From NCBI GenBank assembly GCA_023438785.1, contig JAEXQJ010000065.1, forward strand, positions 1 through 6,401: a stretch of DNA of 6,401 nt. Direction: 5' to 3'. Below the pieces are notes generated by a model. It did not search any database, was not told the origin of the DNA, and worked only from the letters and a program-made list of their open reading frames with translations. Position 1 is the first letter of the stretch, and each line of letters begins with the position of its first letter. The stretch is from Pseudomonadota bacterium (GTDB lineage Bacteria; Myxococcota_A; Polyangia; Fen-1088). This document shows, piece by piece, positions 1 to 5,726 of the stretch. The position numbers and the translations under genes were made by a program.

Positions 1-17
1 CGGGCTAGCCGCGCGAC
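1..17 (+). other. Upstream remnant of the first ACP, interrupted by an in-frame TAG
   Basis: These bases align with the Gly-Tyr-Pro-Arg-Asp stretch that precedes the Met of each later carrier repeat. In the reading frame of the synthase they give Gly, TAG (6-8), Pro, Arg, Asp. The other three repeats have a TAT Tyr codon at the TAG position, so one T-to-G change explains the stop. The synthase therefore almost certainly continued upstream of this window. The stop is either a real nonsense mutation or a sequence error near an end; the window alone cannot decide. The change also creates the palindrome GCTAGC (4-9). Confidence 0.75.
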
Positions 18-1193
18 ATGCTCGATCTGGACCTGGATCTGGAGGCCGACCTGGGCATCGACACGGTCAAGCAGGCCGAGGTCTTCGGGCTGGTGCGCGA
101 GACCTTCGATATCCCGCGCCAGGTCACGCTCAAGCTGCGCGACTACCCGACCCTGCGCCACGTGATCGGCTTCGTGACCCAGAACCGGCCCGAGCTGGCC
201 GGCGCTGCGGTCGCCCCGGTCGCCGCGCCTGCGCCGGTCGCCGCCGCTGCACCGGCTGCGGCCCCGGCCCCTGCGCCCGCTGCGGTCAACCCCATCGCCG
301 AGAAGGTATTGGGGCTGGTGGCCGAGAAGACCGGTTATCCACGCGACATGCTCGAGCTCGACCTCGACCTGGAAGCCGACCTCGGGGTGGACACGGTCAA
401 GCAGGCCGAGGTGTTCGGGCTGGTGCGTGACACCTTCGAGATCCCGCGCCAGGACACGCTCAAGCTGCGCGACTACCCGACGCTGAGGCACGTGATCGGC
501 TTCGTGGAGCAGAATCGGCCCGACCTGGTCAAGGCCGCGCCTCCCGCGGCTGCCGCTCCCGTCGCTGCGCCGTCCGTTCCCGTGGCTGCCGTTCCCGTCG
601 CTGCGCCCGCTCCGGCTGCTGCACCCGCGGCCACAGGTGCGAGCCCCATCGTCGAGAAGGTGCTGCAGCTCGTGGCCGACAAGACGGGCTATCCACGCGA
701 CATGCTGGAACTGGATCTGGACCTCGAGGCTGACCTCGGGGTGGATACGGTCAAGCAGGCCGAGGTGTTCGGGCTGGTGCGCGAGACGTTCGAGATCCCG
801 CGCCAGGACAACGTGAAGCTGCGCGACTACCCGACCTTGCGACACGTGATCGGGTTCGTGGAGCAGAATCGGCCGGACCTGGCCGGGGCGAAGAGTGCCC
901 CAGCCGCGGCCCCGTCTCCCGCCCCGAGCGCGGCCCCCGCGGCTCCGGTCGCGGCGACACCGGCCGGTGATCCCATCGTCGAGAAGGTCCTGGAGCTGGT
1001 GGCTCAGAAGACGGGCTATCCGCGCGACATGCTGGAGCTCGATCTGGACCTGGAGGCCGACCTCGGGGTGGACACGGTCAAGCAGGCTGAGGTCTTCGGC
1101 CTGGTGCGCGAGGCGTTCGCGATTCCGCGCCAGGATGATCTGAAGCTGCGCGACTACCCGACCCTGCGACACGTGATCGGGTTCGTGAACAAG
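18..1193 (+). repeat. Tandem array of four acyl carrier domain repeats
   Basis: Four in-frame repeats of about 75 codons are separated by Ala/Pro linkers. The equivalent Thr codons fall at 63-65, 393-395, 747-749 and 1074-1076, giving periods of 110, 118 and 109 residues. The core around LGVDTVKQAEVFGLVR is almost invariant in protein. At the DNA level, 10 of the 28 codons from Asp-Met-Leu to the Arg after GLV differ synonymously between repeats 2 and 3, so the array is not a fresh duplication. The first repeat is cut by the window start, and more copies may lie upstream. Such arrays are prone to collapse or mis-joining in short-read assemblies. Confidence 0.95.
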
Positions 1194-3815
1194 TACCTGC
1201 CCGGTGGCGCGGCCCCGGCCGCGGCTCCGGCGCCCGCGGCAGCGCCCGCGGCCCCGGCTGTCGCACCCTCGACAGCACCAACCATCTCGGCGCAAAGCCC
1301 CTTCGTGAGCGGCGTCCTGCGCAAGCCGGTGGTGGCCCTGCGCCCGCCGCTCGCCGCGTGCAAGGCGACCGCCGTGCACCTCGGCTCGGGCAGCCGCGTG
1401 GTGGTGGTCGCGGATGCCGACGGCGCGGGCAAGTTGCTGGGTGACCAGCTGGAAGCGCGCGGGGTGCAGGTGCTGCGCATCGATGCGCGCCCCGAACGCG
1501 CCGAGGCCGAGGCGGCTCTGCGCACCTGGGCCCAGGCCGGCAACGTGGCGGGCGTGTTCTTCCTGGCCGCTCTCGATCGCGCCCCGGGACTGGACGAAAT
1601 CGATCTTGTCGCCTTCCGAAAGCTGTACCGCGACCGCGTTCTGCTCCTGCACGGGGTGGCGCGCGGCCTGTACGACGTGCTCGGAACGTCCGGGACGTTC
1701 TTCATCACGGCGACCCGCATGGGCGGCCATCACGGCTACGGCCAGGGTGGCGCGACCAACACGCTGGGCGGCGCGTGCACCGGTTTCACCAAGTCTCTGC
1801 GCCGCGAGAAGCCCGACACCCTGGTCAAGGCGGTCGATTTCGAGAACGACGTCCCCGCCGAGGTGGTGGCCAAGGCGCTGCTCGACGAGGTGGAGCGCGA
1901 TCCGGGTGCGGTGGAGATCGGCTATCGCGACGGGCTGCGCGTGACCGTGGGCCTGGAGCTCATGCAGGCCCAGCCCGAGCCCAAGGCCCCCTTCAAGCTC
2001 GACGAGAACGCGGTGTTCGCCGTGACCGGCGGCGCGGGGGCCATCACCGTGGCCATCGTGCGTGACCTGGCATCGGCCTCGCGCGGGACCTTCTACCTGC
2101 TCGACGCCCGGCCCATGCCGCCCGAAGATCTGCATCCCCTGCTCGAAAAGGTGGTGCGGGATCGCGAGGGCGCCAAGCGCGACGTGTTCGAGCGCATCAA
2201 GGCCGAGAAGGGCCGCGCCACGCCGGCTCAGGTCGAGGAGAAGCTCTTCGACCTCGAGCGCCAGGCGGGCATCCTGGAGGCCCTGCGTTCCGTCGAGGCA
2301 GCGGGCGGTCGCGCCTTCTACCGTCAGGTCGACGTGCTCGACGGCGCCGCGGTCAAGGCCGTGGTCGATGGCATCCGTGACCAGAGCGGTCGCGTCGATG
2401 TCATCCTGCACGCCGCCGGCCTCGAGCGCAGCCGCTCGCTGGACCGCAAGCCGGTGGAGGAGTTCGACCTCGTCCTGCGGGTCAAGATCGACGGCCTCTT
2501 CAACCTCATGGCCTCGACGCGCGACATGGACGTGAAGGCCATCGTGGGCTTCTCGTCGGTGGCCGGTCGCTTCGGCAACGCGGGTCAGGCGGACTACAGC
2601 TCGGGCAACGACTTCATGTGCAAGACGTTGTCGTGGTGGGCGGCCTCGCGGCCCGGCTCGCTGGGCATCGCGCTGGACTGGACGGCCTGGGGTGGCATCG
2701 GCATGGCCACGCGCGGGAGCATCCCCGAGATCATGAAGCGCGCGGGCATCGACATGCTCGATCCCGCCGAGGGCCTGCCGGTCATCCGGCACGCGCTGCA
2801 GGCGGGCTACTCGGGCGAGGCCGTGGTGGGTCGTCGCCTGGGCATTCTGGTCGAGCCGTTCGACGCGGACGGTGGTATCGATCCAGCGGGCAGCCTGGTG
2901 GCCCGCGCCCAGGAGAAGTCGCTGCCCCTGCCCTTCGACAGGGTCAGCTTCGATCTGCACGAGGGCCTGCGCACTGAGGTGCGCCTGGATCCAAAGATCG
3001 AGCCCTTCCTCCATGACCACGCCATCGACGGCATCCCGGTCCTGCCGGGGGTCATGGGCCTCGAGACCTTCGCTGAGGCGGCCTGGCTGCTGGCCCCACA
3101 GATGCGCGTAGCGGCCCTGGAGGACGTGCACTTCCTGGCGCCCATGAAGTACTACCGCCACGAGCCGCGCTCGATCATCGTGCGGGCCCGCGCCGTGCTG
3201 TCGAACGACGGCCGCGTGCGCGTGCGCATGGCGATGTCCTCGGTGCAGACCATCGTGGGCCGCGACCCCGAGGAGAAGCGGCACTTCACGGGCACCGTGG
3301 TGTTGGAGCGCGGTGAGGCGGAGGCGGCCACCATCAACGTGGACCGCAACGGGCCCGTGGGCGGCATCGGCTTCGACGACATCTACCGCGTGTACTTCCA
3401 CGGCCCCGCCTACCGTGTGCTGGAGATGGTCAATCGCCTGTCGAGCGGCGAGATCGTGGGCACCATGCGCAGCCCGCTGCCGCCCAACACGACGAACGAG
3501 AACCACACCAGCCTGGTGGGTCCGCGCCTCGTCGAGTTCTGCTTCCAGACCGCCGGGGTGTGGGAGATCGGCCAGACGGGCCAGATGGGCCTGCCCTCCG
3601 TGGTCGACCGGGTGACCGTGTTCGATCCGGCGCCGCAGAAGCAGGTGATGGCGATCCTGTCGCCGCGCCCGTCGGACAGCGGCCTGGCCTTCGACGCGGT
3701 CGTGCGTGACGACGACGGCAAGGTGTACGTGAAGGTCGAGGGCTACCGGACGGCGCAGCTCCCGGGCGGTTTGCCCACGGAGCAGCAGGCGCCCTTCCGC
3801 GGCGTCACCGGCTGA
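18..3815 (+). CDS. PUFA-synthase-like megasynthase, C-terminal part (ACP x4 - KR - DH)
   Basis: This is the carrier, ketoreduction and dehydration part of a multidomain cytoplasmic fatty acid/polyketide synthase. Residues 1-56 are a truncated ACP; full ACPs lie at about 92-166, 210-284 and 319-393, separated by Ala/Pro-rich linkers. About 425-660 resembles the structural half of a ketoreductase. The catalytic KR half is about 665-925: cofactor loop TGGAGAIT (670-677), a PUFA-type insertion (about 699-765), then K823, S847, Y860 and N864 in canonical spacing. The C-terminal dehydratase (about 965-1250) has HxxxGxxxxP (H1001, G1005, P1010), an FHGPAY motif and an E1173-xxx-Q1177 motif. Odd points: Thr replaces Ser at the phosphopantetheine site of every ACP (T16, T126, T244, T353), Ala675 replaces a KR cofactor-loop Gly, and Glu replaces the DH catalytic Asp. 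The ATG at 18 is only the first Met after an in-frame TAG at 6-8 and lies inside an ACP, so it is not a natural start. KS and AT are presumably upstream. The closest architecture I know is myxobacterial Pfa2/PfaA; the product is unknown. Confidence 0.9.
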   Translation: MLDLDLDLEADLGIDTVKQAEVFGLVRETFDIPRQVTLKLRDYPTLRHVIGFVTQNRPELAGAAVAPVAAPAPVAAAAPAAAPAPAPAAVNPIAEKVLGLVAEKTGYPRDMLELDLDLEADLGVDTVKQAEVFGLVRDTFEIPRQDTLKLRDYPTLRHVIGFVEQNRPDLVKAAPPAAAAPVAAPSVPVAAVPVAAPAPAAAPAATGASPIVEKVLQLVADKTGYPRDMLELDLDLEADLGVDTVKQAEVFGLVRETFEIPRQDNVKLRDYPTLRHVIGFVEQNRPDLAGAKSAPAAAPSPAPSAAPAAPVAATPAGDPIVEKVLELVAQKTGYPRDMLELDLDLEADLGVDTVKQAEVFGLVREAFAIPRQDDLKLRDYPTLRHVIGFVNKYLPGGAAPAAAPAPAAAPAAPAVAPSTAPTISAQSPFVSGVLRKPVVALRPPLAACKATAVHLGSGSRVVVVADADGAGKLLGDQLEARGVQVLRIDARPERAEAEAALRTWAQAGNVAGVFFLAALDRAPGLDEIDLVAFRKLYRDRVLLLHGVARGLYDVLGTSGTFFITATRMGGHHGYGQGGATNTLGGACTGFTKSLRREKPDTLVKAVDFENDVPAEVVAKALLDEVERDPGAVEIGYRDGLRVTVGLELMQAQPEPKAPFKLDENAVFAVTGGAGAITVAIVRDLASASRGTFYLLDARPMPPEDLHPLLEKVVRDREGAKRDVFERIKAEKGRATPAQVEEKLFDLERQAGILEALRSVEAAGGRAFYRQVDVLDGAAVKAVVDGIRDQSGRVDVILHAAGLERSRSLDRKPVEEFDLVLRVKIDGLFNLMASTRDMDVKAIVGFSSVAGRFGNAGQADYSSGNDFMCKTLSWWAASRPGSLGIALDWTAWGGIGMATRGSIPEIMKRAGIDMLDPAEGLPVIRHALQAGYSGEAVVGRRLGILVEPFDADGGIDPAGSLVARAQEKSLPLPFDRVSFDLHEGLRTEVRLDPKIEPFLHDHAIDGIPVLPGVMGLETFAEAAWLLAPQMRVAALEDVHFLAPMKYYRHEPRSIIVRARAVLSNDGRVRVRMAMSSVQTIVGRDPEEKRHFTGTVVLERGEAEAATINVDRNGPVGGIGFDDIYRVYFHGPAYRVLEMVNRLSSGEIVGTMRSPLPPNTTNENHTSLVGPRLVEFCFQTAGVWEIGQTGQMGLPSVVDRVTVFDPAPQKQVMAILSPRPSDSGLAFDAVVRDDDGKVYVKVEGYRTAQLPGGLPTEQQAPFRGVTG

Positions 3816-4555
3816 TGTTCCGCTTCGTCCTGGCCTCGGCGAGCGAGCACCCCTCGCTGGCCGAGGGCCAGGCGCCGCCTGGCTGGCTGAGCCCGCGCGA
3901 GCAAGCGGTGTTGGAGCGCCTGACTCGCCTGCCCCGTCGGCGCAAATGGCTGATGGGGCGTTGGGCGGCCAAGCGGCTGCTCCTGGATATCCTCGCGTCG
4001 GACGAGGCCCCTGCCTGGTGCTTTCCCGCGGGCCCCGGCCATGCATTGCCGCTGCCCATGCAGGCGCGGGATGTGTGTGTGCTCAACGACGAGGCGGGCG
4101 CGCCCTACGCGGAACTGGAGGGGGTGGGGCGGCTGGCCCTCTCGCTTTCGATCTCGCATCGGGGCGAGTTGGGCTTGGCCGCGGTCACGCTTCTGCCTGC
4201 CACGCTCATCGGCGCCGACCTGGAGGTGGTGGAGCCGCGCGATCCCGCCCTGGTGCGGCACTTCTTCACCGACGCGGAGGCGGCCGCCGTGGCGCGGGCC
4301 GGACGCCCCGAGTTGACCCTCAACCGCATCTGGAGCGCCAAGGAAGCCGTGCTCAAGGCCCTGGGCGTGGGCTTGCGCCTGGACACGCGCCACATCGAGA
4401 TCGGCCCCGAGATCGACGGAGCGGCGCCTCCCGGCTGGACTCCGCTGGCCGTGACCTTGGATGCGCACCTGGGCGGCCAGAGCCCGGGCCGGCTCACGCT
4501 CCTGTGGCGCGACGAGGGCACGCACGTCCTCACTGTCGCGCTCCTGACTCGATAG
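3815..4555 (+). CDS. Sfp-type 4'-phosphopantetheinyl transferase
   Basis: This enzyme transfers phosphopantetheine from coenzyme A to a carrier protein, turning apo-ACP into holo-ACP in the cytoplasm. The 246-residue length fits the Sfp/EntD-type family. Visible motifs in order are: an N-terminal LSPREQ...RRKWLMGRWAAKRLL region (25-56); SISHRGELGLAAV (112-124); the Mg-binding GADLE (G133, D135, E137); and the signature WSAKEAVLKALG (W173, K176, E177, K181). Its ATG (3815-3817) overlaps the TGA of the synthase in a TGATG junction, and no separate Shine-Dalgarno is seen, so translation is probably coupled to the synthase. The obvious substrates are the tandem carrier domains next door, which is of interest because they present Thr rather than Ser. 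The family call is firm; the partner is inferred from position. Confidence 0.93.
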   Translation: MFRFVLASASEHPSLAEGQAPPGWLSPREQAVLERLTRLPRRRKWLMGRWAAKRLLLDILASDEAPAWCFPAGPGHALPLPMQARDVCVLNDEAGAPYAELEGVGRLALSLSISHRGELGLAAVTLLPATLIGADLEVVEPRDPALVRHFFTDAEAAAVARAGRPELTLNRIWSAKEAVLKALGVGLRLDTRHIEIGPEIDGAAPPGWTPLAVTLDAHLGGQSPGRLTLLWRDEGTHVLTVALLTR

Positions 4556-4565
4556 GCTCCACGCG

Positions 4566-4591
4566 CCCCACGACCAACCGAGGTCGTCGGG
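4566..4591 (+). terminator. Hairpin after the PPTase gene, possible terminator
   Basis: The arms ACGACC (4570-4575) and GGTCGT (4582-4587) pair perfectly around a six-base loop. Beyond one C/C mismatch the stem continues as CCC (4566-4568) with GGG (4589-4591). It starts 10 bases after the PPTase stop codon, a typical terminator position. There is no T-run after it, so it is not a classical intrinsic terminator. Confidence 0.4.
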
Positions 4592-4598
4592 TTCACGC

Positions 4599-4636
4599 CG
4601 CCCTCGGGACGAGTTGGATGGGCCTGCCCGAGGGCG
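4599..4636. repeat. Perfect 10-bp inverted repeat in the intergenic region
   Basis: CGCCCTCGGG (4599-4608) is the exact reverse complement of CCCGAGGGCG (4627-4636), with an 18-base loop. Together with the hairpin just upstream it makes the start of the 4556-4754 gap highly structured. It could assist termination of the synthase/PPTase transcript or be a protein-binding site. No T-tract follows it. Confidence 0.5.
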
Positions 4637-4719
4637 ATCCGCCTCCGGCCGGCGTGGGCGGGGGCCCGGCGTGTAGACAGACGACGGCGGAATGCGTGGC
4701 CAACACGGCCGACATGACG

Positions 4720-4734
4720 TGGCACTCCACCTGC
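4720..4734 (+). promoter_or_regulatory. Candidate sigma-54 (-24/-12) promoter
   Basis: TGGCAC (4720-4725) followed by CTGC (4731-4734) gives the diagnostic GG-N10-GC spacing of sigma-54 promoters. The match to the TGGCAC-N5-TTGC consensus is good at -24 and one base short at -12. A transcript would start near 4746, only about nine bases before the ATG at 4755, which is a short leader. Myxobacteria use sigma-54 extensively, but a short motif like this can occur by chance. Confidence 0.3.
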
Positions 4735-4754
4735 GCCACAATCACAGGCCTCGC

Positions 4755-5174
4755 ATGAGCCCCTTGGCCCTCGCTGGAAGCCTCTGCTTCGTCGTCGCGC
4801 TCGCCTTGCCAGCCGTCGATAGCGGCGGCTTCTTCAGCTTTCGTGGGCGTGGCTGGCGGGTGTTGGCCCTGGCCATGGCTCTCATGGCCGCGGGCTGCGT
4901 CGCCCTGTTCAAGGGAACGAGGGACAGGATCGTGCTCTATTTTCTTCCCGGCCTGCTCAACCTGTTGGTCGTGTCTGTGATGGTCCTGGACCTCCTATCG
5001 GTGCGGGGTGGGGGCATGATCCTGCTCGGCGTCTGCACACTCGTCATATGGGCATCCGTCGCGCTGCTCATGCTCCTGCGCATGCGGCGCGGCCTGGGCC
5101 CAGGCGCCTATCTGTGGTCCGCGGCCTGTGTGCTGGTCGCCCTCGATGCCATCGCGCGCGGCTGCCCGTGGTAA
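4755..5174 (+). CDS. Small integral membrane protein of unknown function
   Basis: I do not recognise a family. The 139-residue product is almost entirely hydrophobic, with about five likely membrane segments at residues 4-21, 34-52, 59-81, 88-108 and 118-134. Short charged turns separate them: FRGRGW (29-34), KGTRDR (53-58) and RMRRG (109-113). The ATG at 4755 is preferred because it starts directly into the first hydrophobic segment. An in-frame ATG at 4692 would add 21 polar, His/Arg-rich residues and has its purine-rich stretch directly abutting the codon. No strong Shine-Dalgarno precedes 4755; CAGG at 4745-4748 is the best candidate. The gene is 199 bases from the PPTase and behind two hairpins, so it is probably a separate transcription unit. 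There are no catalytic or binding motifs to suggest a role. Confidence 0.65.
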   Translation: MSPLALAGSLCFVVALALPAVDSGGFFSFRGRGWRVLALAMALMAAGCVALFKGTRDRIVLYFLPGLLNLLVVSVMVLDLLSVRGGGMILLGVCTLVIWASVALLMLLRMRRGLGPGAYLWSAACVLVALDAIARGCPW

Positions 5175-5240
5175 CGGTTCGCGAGAGACCAGCGCGAACG
5201 CATCCAACGCACAACTTTACATTCGAGCAACACGCCAGTA

Positions 5241-5270
5241 GCCATGGGCCGCGATATTGAGGCCCGTGGC
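5241..5270 (+). promoter_or_regulatory. Strong hairpin in the leader of the DUF4405-like gene
   Basis: GCCATGGGCC (5241-5250) pairs with GGCCCGTGGC (5261-5270) over all ten positions, with one T-G wobble and a ten-base loop. It lies 12 bases before the Shine-Dalgarno of the next gene and 66 bases after the previous stop codon. It could end the upstream transcript or act as a leader structure controlling the downstream gene. No T-run follows, so a classical terminator is less likely. Confidence 0.45.
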
Positions 5271-5282
5271 AGTTCGCCCTTC

Positions 5283-5288
5283 AAGGAG
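5283..5288 (+). promoter_or_regulatory. Ribosome binding site AAGGAG
   Basis: A perfect AAGGAG sits seven bases before the ATG at 5296. It fixes the start of the DUF4405-like gene and rules out an upstream non-ATG start around 5257. Confidence 0.85.
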
Positions 5289-5295
5289 AGACCGC

Positions 5296-5646
5296 ATGCA
5301 GAAAACCGAAGGAACATCGCGCACCTGGCTTGGCCCGCTGACGGGCCTTTCGTTCATGGCCGTCGGAGGCACCGGCGTACTGATGTTCTGCCACGTGCGG
5401 TTACCGGGAATGACCATGCTTCACGAGCTGGGCGGCCTGCTGTTCGTGGTGGTTGGCGTCTGGCATCTGATGCTCAACTGGCGGCCATTCTGCCGCTATT
5501 GCGGTCAGCGCAAGGGGATCACGGCACTGGTCGTGGGAGCGCTGCTCATGACGCTCTTCGTGGGCCTGGGACTTGGACACGACAAGGAACACGGGCGCCA
5601 CGGCCCGCCTGGCCGCCAGGCCATAGAAGGCGCCAGACACCCATAG
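5296..5646 (+). CDS. DUF4405-like small membrane protein with CxxC and His-rich tail
   Basis: The 116-residue product has three likely membrane segments, at about 13-32, 43-62 and 74-94. The pattern GVLMF...LHELGGLLFVVVGVWHLMLNW (27-62) matches DUF4405 as I know it: a short protein with a His at each end of the central helix (here H43 and H57) followed by an Asn-Trp-Arg exit. Such paired membrane His residues could bind haem or a metal, but that is inference. Unusual here are C66-xx-C69 at the membrane exit and a polar tail with H95, H99, H102 and H115, both suggestive of metal binding or redox chemistry. The start is set by AAGGAG seven bases upstream. The gene appears monocistronic, with a 121-base gap before it that contains a strong hairpin. 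The family call is moderately sure; the function is not known. Confidence 0.75.
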   Translation: MQKTEGTSRTWLGPLTGLSFMAVGGTGVLMFCHVRLPGMTMLHELGGLLFVVVGVWHLMLNWRPFCRYCGQRKGITALVVGALLMTLFVGLGLGHDKEHGRHGPPGRQAIEGARHP

Positions 5647-5684
5647 GGGCGCTCCGGCCTACTCGGGCGCACAAGACGCGAAGA

Positions 5685-5699
5685 CTCGGCGGTGCCGAG
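5685..5699 (+). repeat. Short hairpin before the lipoprotein gene
   Basis: CTCGGC (5685-5690) and GCCGAG (5694-5699) pair perfectly around a three-base loop, 16 bases before the lipoprotein ATG and 38 bases after the DUF4405-like stop codon. It has no T-run. It could be a weak terminator or a leader stem that limits access to the start region, which has no clear Shine-Dalgarno. A six-base stem is within chance expectation at this GC content. Confidence 0.25.
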
Positions 5700-5713
5700 G
5701 GCCCATACCCGAG

Positions 5714-5726
5714 CTATGAGTCATAG
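5714..5726. promoter_or_regulatory. 13-bp perfect palindrome over the lipoprotein start codon
   Basis: CTATGA-G-TCATAG is a perfect palindrome with a single central base, and it contains the ATG at 5716-5718. It is one of the few AT-rich spots in this GC-rich region. A dimeric regulator or an mRNA structure over the start codon is possible, but only one copy is seen. Confidence 0.25.

Noticed and set aside
4..9. GCTAGC site at the left edge as a sign of an engineered junction
   Set aside because: One six-base site is explained by a single T-to-G change in the native repeat. The rest of the window shows natural, varied codon use and natural intergenic regions.
18..1193. Idea that the regular repeats are a CRISPR array or a mobile element
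   Set aside because: The repeats are in-frame protein domains with coding linkers of about 100 bases. They are not short identical repeats with unique spacers, and there are no terminal inverted repeats or transposase.
1154..1720. 188-codon open frame on the minus strand inside the synthase
   Set aside because: It lies wholly opposite conserved ACP/KR coding sequence, has Arg/Ser/Ala-biased composition and no recognisable domain.
3743..4741. Long open frame on the minus strand opposite the PPTase gene
   Set aside because: It is a by-product of GC-rich codon usage. Its product is Arg/Gly/Pro/Gln-rich without any motif, while the + strand has a clear PPTase.
4692..4754. Upstream ATG extending the small membrane protein by 21 residues
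   Set aside because: The extension is polar and His/Arg-rich, does not fit a membrane protein start, and has no properly spaced ribosome binding site.
5216..5244. Possible sigma-70 promoter TTTACA with a -10 box 17 bases later
   Set aside because: The sequence at the -10 position (TAGCCA) matches the consensus at only two of six bases.
5244..5726. 160-codon + strand open frame overlapping the DUF4405-like gene
   Set aside because: It is in a different frame, has Arg/Pro/Gly-rich composition and no ribosome binding site. The frame starting at 5296 has AAGGAG and a membrane-protein pattern.
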